Shown: positions 25,403 to 34,935, counted from the stretch's first letter. The stretch: 64,000 nucleotides of DNA from Pyramidobacter sp. C12-8 (GCF_002007215.1 NZ_MUHX01000007.1:1-64000), one strand, 5' to 3'. Program-made: numbers and translations. The notes: a model not told the origin generated them from the sequence alone.

Positions 25403-26797
25403 ATGAGCGACAGGAGAAAAGAGGTCAAGAATTTCAACCCCAATCTGGTGCTGATCGTCATGGTCGTGCTGTGCACGATCGCCTCGTATTTCGTGGCGGC
25501 CGGCGCCTATGACCGCGAGACGATCAACGGCGTGACGCGCGTGGTGGCGACGAGCTATCACGAGGTGGCGCGCACGCCGGTGTCGATCTTCAAAATGTTC
25601 CAGTCGATCCCGCAGGGCCTGACGGGCGCGGCCATGATGATGTTCGCCGTGATGATCATCGGCGGCGTGGTCGAAATCTACAACGCCACGGGCGTCATGG
25701 GCGCGGCCATCAACTCGGTGCTCAAGCTCTCGAAAAAGGTGGGCAGCCAGCTGATCATCGCCATCGTGATGCTGGTGTTCATGTTTATCGGCGGCATTCT
25801 CGGCTGGTCGGAACAGATCATCCCGTTCGTGCCGATCGTCGTTTCCCTGGCGATCTCGCTGGGCTATGATTCGCTGGTGGGAATGACCATTTCCGGCTTC
25901 GCCTGCTTGATCTCGTTCGCCGTCGGTCCTTTCAACGTCTTCACGGTCGGCACGTCGCACGCTATCGCCGAGCTGCCGATGTTCTCCGGCTGGCAATTCC
26001 GCCTCGCGGTTCTCGCCGTGATCGCCGCCTCGAGCCTGACGTGGGTGCTGCGCTATGCCGCGAAGATCAAAAACGATCCTTCCAAAAGCCTGATGAACGA
26101 TATCGACACTTCGTCGCTGGTGATCCCGATCGAAGATTCGAACGCGCTCGACGGCGTCAAGACGTTTTCGCTGCTGGTCATGGGAGTGTGCTTCGGCTTC
26201 ACGGTCTGGGGGCTGCTGACGATGGGCTGGGGCTTCGGCGAAATGAGCGCCATCTTCCTGATCGGCGGCGTCGTCGTCGGCGTCGTCAACCGCATGACGG
26301 CCTCCGAGATCTGCGACACGATCGTCAAGGGCGCGCTCGGCGCCTTCGGCGGTGCGCTGATCATCGGACTGGCCCGCTCGGTGCAGTGGGTGATGACGCA
26401 GGGCGGCCTGGTCGATCCGCTCGTCCACGGTCTGACGAGCATGATGAGCACGGCCTCGTCCTACGTCACGTCGGTGATCATGTTCATCGTCAACTTCTTT
26501 ATCAACGCGCTGATCCCTTCCGGTTCCGGGCAGGCGATGGCGGTCATGCCGATCATGATCCCGATGGCGGACATGCTTCACATCACGCGCCAGACGGCGG
26601 TGCTGGCGTTCCAGTTCGGCGACGGCATCTCCAACACGCTGTGGTTCACGAACGGCACGCTGCTGATCTACTGCGGGCTGGCCAAGGTGCCCTTGAAGAA
26701 ATGGTACCGCTTCATCATCCCGCTGCAGATTTTCTTCTTCCTCGTGCAGCTGGGATTCCTGTACCTGGCCGACAAGATCGGCTACGGCCCGATGTAA
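25403..26797 (+). CDS. YfcC-family inner-membrane carrier
   Basis: A 464-residue polytopic membrane protein of the YfcC family (related to C4-dicarboxylate and arginine/ornithine antiporters). It has many transmembrane segments and conserved stretches such as GWSEQIIPFVPI, SFAVGPFNVFTVGTSHAIAE and NALIPSGSGQAMAVMPIM. Substrates of YfcC proteins are mostly unknown; basic amino acids or peptides are likely. AAGGAGG precedes the ATG. The next gene, a dipeptidase, starts 16 bases after the stop, suggesting that the carrier imports a peptide or amino acid that the hydrolase processes. Confidence 0.88.
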   Translation: MSDRRKEVKNFNPNLVLIVMVVLCTIASYFVAAGAYDRETINGVTRVVATSYHEVARTPVSIFKMFQSIPQGLTGAAMMMFAVMIIGGVVEIYNATGVMGAAINSVLKLSKKVGSQLIIAIVMLVFMFIGGILGWSEQIIPFVPIVVSLAISLGYDSLVGMTISGFACLISFAVGPFNVFTVGTSHAIAELPMFSGWQFRLAVLAVIAASSLTWVLRYAAKIKNDPSKSLMNDIDTSSLVIPIEDSNALDGVKTFSLLVMGVCFGFTVWGLLTMGWGFGEMSAIFLIGGVVVGVVNRMTASEICDTIVKGALGAFGGALIIGLARSVQWVMTQGGLVDPLVHGLTSMMSTASSYVTSVIMFIVNFFINALIPSGSGQAMAVMPIMIPMADMLHITRQTAVLAFQFGDGISNTLWFTNGTLLIYCGLAKVPLKKWYRFIIPLQIFFFLVQLGFLYLADKIGYGPM

Positions 26798-26813
26798 AGA
26801 GGAGTCCCCGAAA

Positions 26814-28204
26814 ATGCCATGGGACAAACAGTCGTGCGACACGCTGGGGGTATGCGCTTCTCACAGCCGCGTCCGCAGCAACATGATGGCGAAAAACAGC
26901 GATCGCCCCATCGCCGAGGCGCAGCCGCTGGTCTGGTTCCCCGCCGCCGTTCACGCGTCCGGAGAGAAGCTGGACTGTTCGGGGTTCGTGATCCCGCAGG
27001 CGTCCCGCACCTACGGCGTACTCGGCTCAAAGCCGTACTGGATCTGGGGCTTCGAGATGGGCGTCAACGATCGGGGCGTGGTCATCGGCAACGAAGCGGA
27101 ATACAGCCGCGACTTCGGCAAGGAAAAGGACGAAGGGCTGCTGGGCATGGATCTGCTGCGCCTCGGCCTGGAGCGCGGCGCTACGGCCCACGAGGCGCTG
27201 GACGTGATCGTGGAGCTTCTGAGCGCTACGGCCAGAACCACAACGCCAACGCGCTGCACGACGCGCGTTACGAGAACTCGTTCCTGATCATGGACCCGCG
27301 GGAAATCTGGGCGCTGGAAACGGCCGGACGCCGTTACGCGGCCAAGCGCGTCAGCGCCTATCACGCCGTGGGCAACACCTACTCCATCGGCGAAAACATC
27401 GACCTCGCTTCGCCGGATCTGGAAGCTCACGCCCGCGAAAACGGCTGGCTGATGCCTTACGACCGTTTCGACTTCGCGAAAGCCTATTCGGCTCCTATCC
27501 CCAATCTGACGCTGTCCACGCCGCGGCGGCGGCGCGTCATGCAGCTCGCGGGCATGACGGAAGAGCACGACTTCGACACGCTGAAGCGGATCTTCCGCGA
27601 CCATTACGAGGGAGAACTCTGCGCCCCGCGCTTCGGCGCCTCCTCCGGCGTTTTCCCCACCGTCTGCCGCCATGCGCTGAACGCCGACGCCAGCCAGACG
27701 GCCGCTTCGATGTTGGTTCGCTACCGCGAAGGCATCGGCCCCGTGATCCGTCAGGCGTATTCGCAGCCCTGCTGCTCCGTTTACCTGCCGGCCTACGTGG
27801 GGCTGGACATGCCGGAAGCGATGAGCCGAGGCGAAGGCGCATTCGACGAAAAATCGCTGTGGTGGCTGACGGACCGTCTCAATAAAATCGTCGCGCTCGA
27901 CTACGACCGCTACGCTCCGGCCGTTCACGAAGCGATCCGCGCTCTCGAGGAACGGATCGAGACGCGGGCCGCCGAAACCGAGGACAAAGCCGCGGCGCTG
28001 GTACAAAAAGGCGACGACGAAGGCTCCCGTAAGATTTTGGCAGCGCTGATGGAAGAGTGCTCCGCCGCCGCGGTAACGCTGACCAAAGAACAATTCGAGA
28101 GAATCCGCGGCGACCTGCGCGCCCACGGCGTCAGCGGAATCATGGGACCTCATCGGGATTTTCTGCAAAAATACAGCGACCTCGCAAAGATGAAGCTTCT
28201 GTAA
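26814..28204 (+). pseudogene. C69-family dipeptidase (secernin-like), interrupted by a one-base frameshift
   Basis: Read in one frame from ATG 26814, the protein matches the secernin/C69 N-terminus: SCDTLGVC near residues 7-14 (likely N-terminal-nucleophile cysteine C8), then KNSDRP and GFEMGVNDRGVVIGNEA. Homology breaks at base 27221, and the same protein continues one frame back as ERYGQNHN... to the stop at 28204. Restoring one G after 27221 (CTGAG to CTGGAG) gives one open frame of about 463 residues with normal C69 sequence. No slippery heptamer is present, so programmed frameshifting is unlikely. It is either a recent loss of function or a sequencing error. Confidence 0.88.
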
Positions 28205-28240
28205 GGGTAAAAAACTTTTCCGATCAACGAAGCATCAAAG

Positions 28241-28305
28241 ATACGGCAACGGCCGGAGCGCGAAGGGAAAATTTCCTTTCACGCTCCGGCCGCTGCCGTA
28301 TTTTT
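28241..28305. terminator. Long hairpin terminator between convergent genes
   Basis: A 28-bp stem (28241-28268 with 28274-28301, three mismatches) with a T-run at 28301-28305. It lies between the C69 gene (+) and the RND permease gene (-) and can terminate both. Confidence 0.9.
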
Positions 28306-28362
28306 CGCAGGATACCGGCGTTCGATCTTTCAGTCCGGCCGCCGCGGCGCGGACGCTTTCGG

Positions 28363-31300
28363 TCAGTCGCGTTTTCTCGGCGGGCAGGGGACGTTGTAGA
28401 CGACGGCGATGAGGACGGGGATGACGATCAGGGTCAGGATGGTGCTCACGGTGAGCCCGGCCATGATGGTGACGGCCATGGGGCCGAACATCAGGTCCCA
28501 GATCAGCGGGACCATGCCGAGCACGGTAGTGAGCGCCGACATGGCGACGGGGCGTAGGCGTCCGACGCCGTCCACGACGATGGCTTCGTAGCGGTCGCGC
28601 CCGGCGGCGAAATCGGCGCTGACCTGATCGAGCAGCACGATCGAGTTCTTGGCCAGCATCCCCACAAGGCTGAGCAGGCCGACGATGGCCAGAAAGCTCA
28701 TGTTCATGCCGGCCAGCCACAGGCCGGGCACGACGCCGATGAGGATCAGCGGCAGCACGCCGAAGATGATCAGCGGCTGGCGGAAGCCGTTGAACAGGAA
28801 CACCATGATCGTGAACATGATCAGCAGCGCGGGCAGAAAGGCCACCTTCATGCCGCCGATGGCGTCGTCGGAAAGTTCCTTCTCGCCGCCCCATTCCAGC
28901 GAGTAACCCACGGGCAGCTCGATGGCCTCGATCGGGGCGCGCACGCGTTCCAGCATGGCGTCGGCGTTATGCCCCAGCTTGACCTCGCTGGCCACGGTGA
29001 GCACGCGGCTGCGGTTGCGGCGCATGACGATGTTGTCCTCGTAATCCACGTCGAGGGACGAGATCACGGTGCCCAGCGGCACGGTGGCGTTCGCGGCCGG
29101 CGCCCAGACGGGCAGCGATTTGATCCGGTCGATCTGGTTGCGCTGCTCCGGCACGAGGGCCGCCATGATCGCCAGCGTTTTGTCGCCGTCGCGGAACGCG
29201 CCGATCGGCAGCCCCGTGGTGGCGATGAGCAGAGCCTGATTGAGCTGCGGGCGCGTCAGGCCGAGATTCTGCATCTGATCCTTGAGCACGCGCGGATGGA
29301 TCACTTCCACAGGCTGGCGCCAGTCGATGCGCGCGAAATTGTGGCTGGGATCGGCCTCGACGATGCGCAGCGCCTGTTCGCCCAAATCGCGCAGCACGGC
29401 CGGATCCTCGCCGTAAAAGCGGGCTTCGAGTTTCGGCGCCATGCCGCTGCCCTTGGAGAAGAGCTTGCACACGCCCGTCAGCTGCGGCATTTCCTCGTCG
29501 AGACGTTTCTGCGTCCGCAGCAGCATGGCGCGGGTGTCTTCGGGATCTTTCATCTCCACCAGCAACTGCGCGTAGGCCGTGTCGGGATCGGGCGGCGAAT
29601 AGGTGAGCATGAAGCGCAGACTGCCGCCGCCGATGAAACCGGTGACGTTTTTCACGTTGGGCTGCGAGCGCAAAAACCGCTCCAGATCCATGGCGGCGGA
29701 ACGCTGCGCCGCCAGCGACGCGCCCTCGTCGCTCCACAGATCGACGGTGTAGTAGACCGTGTTGGCGTCCGGGAAGAACGACGTGTCAAGGCGCGCCAGA
29801 CCCCAGCAGGAGAGCGCGAACAGCGCCGCCGTCAGCGCCATGGAGATGAAACGATGGCGCAGGCAGCTCTCGAGCAGGGCTCGGTAGGCGCGGAACAGCG
29901 GCCGGTCGTAAGGGTCGTCCTTCTGCGGCGACGGCTTGAGCATGAGCTGTCCGAAGACGGGCGTCACGGTCAGCGCCGCGCCCCAGCTCAACATCATGGA
30001 GATGCCCACGACCTGCAGCAGCGAACGGCAGAACTCGCCCGTGCTGTCCTGCGACAGGCCGATGGGGGCGAAGGCCAGCACGGCGATGAAGGTGCCGCCC
30101 AGCATGGCCCATTTGGAGCCTTCTACGGCCTGATCGGCGGCGTCTTCGGCGTTCATGCCGCGCTCCACGCCGACGAGCATGCCCTCGGAAACGACGATGG
30201 CGTTGTCCACCAGCGAGCCGAGCGCGATGATCAGCGAGGCCAGCGAGACGATCTGCAAAAAGATGCCGCAGGCGTTCATAATCGCGAACGTGCCCGCCAC
30301 GGTGAGCAGCAGCACGGCGCCGATGATCAGCCCGGTACGCATGCCCATGAACACGAGCAGCACGCCGACGACGATGGCCAGCGACTCGATCAGGTTGACG
30401 ATGAAATTCTGCACCGAGCGCGTCACCTGGTCGGACTGCATGTAGATCTCGTTCAGCTCCATGCCGATCGGGCGGTGCACTTCCAGCTCGCGCAGGCGCC
30501 TCGAAACGCCCTCGCCCATCGTCACGACGTTGCCGCCGGTGACCGTGGCGATGCCGATGCCCAGCGCCGGACGGCCGTTGAAACGCATCATGAAACTCTG
30601 CGGATCGACGAAATCACGGCGCACCGTCGCCACCTCGCGCAGGCGGATCAGCTGCCCGCCGACGCCGCCGATGACGAGATCGCCGATGTCGTCCACCGAC
30701 ATGATGGCGCCCGTCGGCGAGACGCGCACAAAGCGGTCGCCCAGCGTCGTCGTGCCCAGAGCCGAAAGAGTGTTCTGCTGGTTCAGCACGTTGAAGATGG
30801 CTCCCGGCGACAGCCCCAGCGACGACAGGCGCGTGGCCGAGAACTCCACGTAAACGGCTTCCTTCTGTTCGCCGAGGATCTTCACGCTGGCCACGCCGGG
30901 CACGAGCACGAGCTGCTTTTTGAGGAAATCGGCGTAATCCCACAGCTCCTTCATCGTGTACCCGTCTCCGACGAGCGCGTAATACTGACCGTAAACGTCG
31001 CCGAAGTCGTTGTCGACCATGATCGTGCTGCCGGCGGGCATGAAGACCTGCACGTCGTTCAGCTTCTGGCGCAGCACGTCCCAGATCTCCGGCAGGTCTT
31101 TCGACGCGTATTTATCCTTGATGTCCACGTAGACGATCGCCATGCCGGGAACGGAACGCGAGCGGATGCGCTTGATCTCGCCCATGGCCTGCACGGCGTC
31201 CTCGACGCGGCTGGTCACTTCGCGTTCCACCTCGTAGGCCGTGGAGCCCGGATAGACGATGGTGACCACGGCGGTCTTGATCGTGAAAGAAGGGTCTTCC

Positions 31301-31404
31301 AGCTTGCCGATGCGGAAATACGCCGCCACGCCCGCGATCGCCACCAGGGTGCAGAGGAACAGGACGACGGCGCGGCGTTTCAGACTGGCGCGCGCGACGC
31401 TCAT
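28363..31404 (-). CDS. RND-family efflux permease
   Basis: A 1013-residue proton-driven inner-membrane pump. The sequence has the RND layout: an N-terminal helix (residues 10-28), a first large periplasmic domain, transmembrane block 2-6 with the ion-relay aspartate in LVDNAIVVSEG, helix 7 followed by a second periplasmic domain (from about 540), and a final membrane block. It starts four bases inside the end of the adaptor gene (ATGA overlap), so translation is coupled. No TolC-type outer-membrane gene is nearby; it must use one encoded elsewhere. The substrate cannot be told from sequence. Confidence 0.95.
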   Translation of the reverse strand: MSVARASLKRRAVVLFLCTLVAIAGVAAYFRIGKLEDPSFTIKTAVVTIVYPGSTAYEVEREVTSRVEDAVQAMGEIKRIRSRSVPGMAIVYVDIKDKYASKDLPEIWDVLRQKLNDVQVFMPAGSTIMVDNDFGDVYGQYYALVGDGYTMKELWDYADFLKKQLVLVPGVASVKILGEQKEAVYVEFSATRLSSLGLSPGAIFNVLNQQNTLSALGTTTLGDRFVRVSPTGAIMSVDDIGDLVIGGVGGQLIRLREVATVRRDFVDPQSFMMRFNGRPALGIGIATVTGGNVVTMGEGVSRRLRELEVHRPIGMELNEIYMQSDQVTRSVQNFIVNLIESLAIVVGVLLVFMGMRTGLIIGAVLLLTVAGTFAIMNACGIFLQIVSLASLIIALGSLVDNAIVVSEGMLVGVERGMNAEDAADQAVEGSKWAMLGGTFIAVLAFAPIGLSQDSTGEFCRSLLQVVGISMMLSWGAALTVTPVFGQLMLKPSPQKDDPYDRPLFRAYRALLESCLRHRFISMALTAALFALSCWGLARLDTSFFPDANTVYYTVDLWSDEGASLAAQRSAAMDLERFLRSQPNVKNVTGFIGGGSLRFMLTYSPPDPDTAYAQLLVEMKDPEDTRAMLLRTQKRLDEEMPQLTGVCKLFSKGSGMAPKLEARFYGEDPAVLRDLGEQALRIVEADPSHNFARIDWRQPVEVIHPRVLKDQMQNLGLTRPQLNQALLIATTGLPIGAFRDGDKTLAIMAALVPEQRNQIDRIKSLPVWAPAANATVPLGTVISSLDVDYEDNIVMRRNRSRVLTVASEVKLGHNADAMLERVRAPIEAIELPVGYSLEWGGEKELSDDAIGGMKVAFLPALLIMFTIMVFLFNGFRQPLIIFGVLPLILIGVVPGLWLAGMNMSFLAIVGLLSLVGMLAKNSIVLLDQVSADFAAGRDRYEAIVVDGVGRLRPVAMSALTTVLGMVPLIWDLMFGPMAVTIMAGLTVSTILTLIVIPVLIAVVYNVPCPPRKRD

Positions 31405-32573
31405 GACCGTTCACCGGCTTTCATCAGGCGGACTTTCTGACCGTCCTTCAAAAAATGCACGCCGGCCGTGACGATCAGGTCGCCGTCGCGCAGCATCTTT
31501 CCGCTCACTTCGAGGCGGGCGCCCTTCCAGCCGGCGACAGCGACGGGCACGCGCCGGACCTGCCCGTCTTCGAAGCGCCACAGCCAGCGCGCTCCGTCCT
31601 CGCCGGTCAGCACGGCCGGCTCGGGCACGAGGAAGCGGTTTTCCGCCGCGCCGGCGGAGAAATCCACCGTCACGGTGACGGCCATGCCGGGCAGCACGCG
31701 CGCGCCCTCCGGCTGAGGCATGGTGACGGTGACGGGATACGTTTTGGTGCGCGGATCGGCCTGCGCGGCGAATTCCTTGAGGCGCACGGGGAACGACCGG
31801 CCCGCGATGGCGTCGAAGCGGGCCTCCATGCCGAAGGAGGCGGCGTATCGCGCCAGATCGCGGGCGTCGGCGCCGGCCGGCACGGGGGCGCTGAGCACGT
31901 CCTTGTCGGGCACGGCGAAGACGATCTCCAGCGTGGAAATGTCCTGAAGGCTGAGGATGGGCTGCTTGGGCAGCACGTCCTGAAACTTCTCGGCCATGCG
32001 GTCGACGACGACGCCGTCGAAGGGGGCGCGCAGCTCGGTGTCGCGCAGCGCGTCGGCGGCCGTGCGCGCCTGGGCCTCGGCCTGCTGCACGGCGGAGCGC
32101 GCCACGTTCAGCTGCGTCTTGTAGGCGTCGTACTGCGCCGCGGCGATGACTTTCTGCCTGTAAAGCTCGTCGTAACGTTTGAAGTTGGTGGCGGCGTCGC
32201 TGTACTGGGCGCGCGCCTGCGACAGCGCGGCCTGCGCCTGCGTCAGGCGGGTCTGGAAATCGCGCGGATCGATGCGGCCCAGCAGTTCGCCTTTCTTCAC
32301 GGCGACGCCCTTTTCGGCCGGCAGTTCGAGCAGCGGCCCCGAGACGCGGAACGACAGGTTGACGCGCTGCGCCCCCTGCACGGTGCCGAAATAGCGATGT
32401 ACGTTCTCGCCCGCGCCGCTGTCGAGCCTGACCGTGCGCACGGGGCGGACGATCTCCGGCTCGGGCTTCGGCTCGCGCAGCTGACGGAATCCCTCGATCC
32501 CCGCGCAGGCGGCGAAGATCGCGGCCAGCCCGGCGGCCATTTTCAGCAGCGAAAAAGCGGAAAACTTTTTCAT
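31401..32573 (-). CDS. RND efflux adaptor (membrane-fusion protein, HlyD/AcrA type)
   Basis: A periplasmic adaptor of 390 residues linking the RND pump to an outer-membrane channel. It has an N-terminal membrane anchor (residues 6-24), a lipoyl/barrel-sandwich half with KGVAVKKGELLGRIDPRDF, a coiled-coil hairpin of about residues 110-170, then the second lipoyl half and a beta-barrel. I chose ATG 32573 over the in-frame ATG two codons earlier because GGAGGA lies eight bases away from it and would abut the other start. The stop overlaps the permease start. Confidence 0.93.
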   Translation of the reverse strand: MKKFSAFSLLKMAAGLAAIFAACAGIEGFRQLREPKPEPEIVRPVRTVRLDSGAGENVHRYFGTVQGAQRVNLSFRVSGPLLELPAEKGVAVKKGELLGRIDPRDFQTRLTQAQAALSQARAQYSDAATNFKRYDELYRQKVIAAAQYDAYKTQLNVARSAVQQAEAQARTAADALRDTELRAPFDGVVVDRMAEKFQDVLPKQPILSLQDISTLEIVFAVPDKDVLSAPVPAGADARDLARYAASFGMEARFDAIAGRSFPVRLKEFAAQADPRTKTYPVTVTMPQPEGARVLPGMAVTVTVDFSAGAAENRFLVPEPAVLTGEDGARWLWRFEDGQVRRVPVAVAGWKGARLEVSGKMLRDGDLIVTAGVHFLKDGQKVRLMKAGERS

Positions 32574-32790
32574 CCTCATTCCTCCAGTGCCATTCTTTCG
32601 CTTCCGCAGGCGGCGAAAAAAACGCCCGCAAACTCCGGAAATCCACCGCGTTGATTGTACCACGCGCCCCATCCCTTTGCACGGAGGGCGCGGACAAAAC
32701 CGCCGCGGGACGGGAGGAAATTTCGTCATGCTATTGGCACCCCGCGGAAAGCGATTTTACGAAAAGAGCCTTTTGAACCACGTCCGACGA

Positions 32791-32840
32791 AAAGCGGCTG
32801 GAGGCCGATGGATCCTCGATCATCGGCTTCCAGCCGCTTT
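32791..32840. terminator. 20-bp hairpin beside a parS site
   Basis: Left arm 32791-32810 and right arm 32821-32840 pair over 20 bases with one mismatch. Minus-strand transcripts from the Sel1 gene (ending at 32870) would reach it after crossing the parS palindrome. The T-tail is short, so its strength as a terminator is uncertain. It ends directly against the 22-bp parS palindrome. Confidence 0.6.
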
Positions 32841-32843
32841 CAA

Positions 32844-32859
32844 TGTTCCACGTGGAACA
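32844..32859. other. parS (ParB-binding) site, perfect
   Basis: TGTTCCACGTGGAACA, a 16-bp palindrome equal to the bacterial parS type recognised by chromosomal ParB. Here the palindrome extends to 22 bp (32841-32862). It is intergenic, ten bases past the stop of the Sel1 gene. Identical copies lie at 56471 and 60732. Confidence 0.88.
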
Positions 32860-32869
32860 TTGGCACCGG

Positions 32870-34849
32870 TCAGCGGTTCTCCGTTTCATCGTCCGCGGAC
32901 GACGAAGCGTTCATCTGTTCAAAGAGTTTCTGCGCGGCCTCCCGGGCGCGTTCGCATTTTTCCGCCGAAAGCCTGGCGCTGCGGAACATGCCGCGCCCTT
33001 CCAGCCTGTTGATGAGGGGCGCCGTGCCGACGGCGCCGTTCAGGCGAGCCAGCCACGTCCACTTATAGGCCTCCTCGTCGTCGCGGGGCACGCCGGCCCC
33101 TTTGCTGTACAGTTCGCCAAGGGCCTTCTGCGCGGGAGCGTAGTTCTGACGGGCGCTTTTCAAGAACCACGAAGCGGCCTCGGCCAGGTTTTGTCCAACG
33201 CCGCGGCCGGCGCGATAGCAGGCGCCGAGGCTGAACTGCGCCCGCTCGTTGCCCTGGCGGGCGGCGCGCAGATACCAGCGGGCCGCTTCGTCGGCGTCTT
33301 TCTTCACGCCGGCGCCCCGTTCGCACAGACTGGCGTAGCGTTCCTGGGCGGCGTCGCTGCCTTGCTCGGCGGCCAGCCGGTACCATTTGGCCGCTTCGAA
33401 AGGCTCTTTTTCGCCGCCCCAGCCGTTTTCGCAGATCTGACCGAGCAGGAACTGCGCGCGCTCGCGTCCTTGACCGGCATAGACGCGGCAAAAGTTCGCC
33501 AGCGCCGCGTAATTTTTGCCGTCGCGCCGCGCCAGATCTTCGTGACGGGCCAGCAGAGCGCCTGCCCGGACGCGCCCCTGAGGCACGCCGCGCCGCAGCT
33601 GCGCCTCCACATAGCAGGGCACGGGAGCGCCGGGGTGGAGGCGCTGCAGTTCCGCCGCCATGCGCCGCGCCGCGCCGTCCTCGTGATTGAACCACGCCGT
33701 CAGCAGATCCAGCGTCTCCACAGGCGCGTTCACGTTCGCCAGCACGCGCCAAAAACCGCGGCGAAAGTGCGTCATGTCGAAATCGCCGGACTCCATGGAC
33801 TCGAGCACCACAGGGCTGATCTGCGTCTCCGCCTCGAACAGCACGTTGTTGCGCACGGCAGTCATCCCTGCCTTGCGGTCCCCCAGCGCCCAGCTGACCG
33901 TGCCGCAAAAGAGATTGTCGAGCCAATCGCGCGGCCCGATGTTCTCCCTGATCTCGGCCAGCAGCTCTTTGAGGCGGGACGGCGGCAGACTTTTGTCGAG
34001 CAGGATGCGCTGTTTGGCCGTCTGCACCCTGTAGGGGTCGCGGCGCAGCACGCGCCGCCATTGGCGGTCGAACTCGTCGAAGCAGGCCAGCGCCGTCTTC
34101 ACATCGCCGCAGCGGCCGGCCGCCTCGCCATAGTAATACCAGAACGGAGGATAGGCGCCGAACGACTTCTTCAGCGCCGGGAACATCAGCAGCGCCTTGT
34201 GCTTGTCGGGCTGCGCCAGCGTCTGTTCGAGATAGTCCAGATCCTCCTGGCTGATGCGGTAGGCGTCGGGCAGGCGGTATTTGCGCAGCAGCGCCCACGA
34301 GTCGGCCAGCAGCTCCTTCTGCAAGTCGTTCAGCGCCGTCAGCGCTTCTTTTTTCAGCGACCACATCTTCTGATCCATCGTGTTGCGGATCTCCGCCATC
34401 TCGCTGCGGTAACCGAAATAAGCCGTGATGCCGCCGCTGAACAGCGAGGCGAAGAAACTGTCGAGGTCGCCGCCGACCGGCCACATCTTCGACAGCGACG
34501 AGATCAGGGCATGACGCTGCTGCGTGTCGTACACGCCCTGAAAAACTTTGCTTTCCTCCTCGGTCAGACGGTAGGTATTGATCGTGTCCAGCAGCCGGCT
34601 GTAAAGTTTGACGATCTCGTCGTCGCTGGCGATGTCGCCGAGACTGAGATTGTTGATGATGCTGCGGTACTCCTGATCGAGCACGATCCGGTCGCGGCTG
34701 GCCGTCATGTGCTTGACCGAGACCACGGCCATGTTCAGCGCCACCGCCGTGTTGACCGGATCGTAATCGTCGGCCGCCGACGCCGTGGGCACGACGCACA
34801 GCCACAGCGCCGCCAGCGCCGCGGGAATCCTCCTGATGAACCGTTTCAT
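32870..34849 (-). CDS. Exported protein with unrecognised N-terminal half and C-terminal Sel1 repeats
   Basis: A 659-residue protein with a signal peptide (residues 1-25, cleavage near ASA). Residues about 26-450 form a mainly helical region that I do not recognise, with a short hydrophobic stretch around FFASLFSGGITAYFGY. Residues about 465-620 contain four or so Sel1 repeats (AQFLLGQICENGWGGEKEP, AQERYASLCERGAGVKKDA, AQFSLGACYRAGRGVGQN). Four cysteines occur in the middle part. The gene is monocistronic, with GGGAGAAGG upstream. The Sel1 part suggests protein binding in the periplasm or outside the cell. Confidence 0.8.
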   Translation of the reverse strand: MKRFIRRIPAALAALWLCVVPTASAADDYDPVNTAVALNMAVVSVKHMTASRDRIVLDQEYRSIINNLSLGDIASDDEIVKLYSRLLDTINTYRLTEEESKVFQGVYDTQQRHALISSLSKMWPVGGDLDSFFASLFSGGITAYFGYRSEMAEIRNTMDQKMWSLKKEALTALNDLQKELLADSWALLRKYRLPDAYRISQEDLDYLEQTLAQPDKHKALLMFPALKKSFGAYPPFWYYYGEAAGRCGDVKTALACFDEFDRQWRRVLRRDPYRVQTAKQRILLDKSLPPSRLKELLAEIRENIGPRDWLDNLFCGTVSWALGDRKAGMTAVRNNVLFEAETQISPVVLESMESGDFDMTHFRRGFWRVLANVNAPVETLDLLTAWFNHEDGAARRMAAELQRLHPGAPVPCYVEAQLRRGVPQGRVRAGALLARHEDLARRDGKNYAALANFCRVYAGQGRERAQFLLGQICENGWGGEKEPFEAAKWYRLAAEQGSDAAQERYASLCERGAGVKKDADEAARWYLRAARQGNERAQFSLGACYRAGRGVGQNLAEAASWFLKSARQNYAPAQKALGELYSKGAGVPRDDEEAYKWTWLARLNGAVGTAPLINRLEGRGMFRSARLSAEKCERAREAAQKLFEQMNASSSADDETENR

Positions 34850-34905
34850 TGTGATCGCCTTCTCCCTTCCAGCGGAAAAAACGCGTCCTTTCCCCGCAGA
34901 GCCTT

Positions 34906-34935
34906 ATTATACACAGATTGCCCAACGCGCGTAAA
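34906..34935 (-). promoter_or_regulatory. Promoter for the Sel1 gene at 32870-34849
   Basis: On the minus strand: TTTACG, 18-base spacer, TATAAT, about 60 bases before the start codon. Confidence 0.5.

Noticed and set aside
27216-27226. Programmed -1 frameshift site in the C69 gene
   Set aside because: The sequence at the join does not form an X-XXY-YYZ heptamer and no strong downstream stem is visible; loss of one G is simpler.
28969-31440. 823-codon open frame opposite the RND permease
   Set aside because: Same reason: an antisense shadow without motifs, while the RND protein has full family features.
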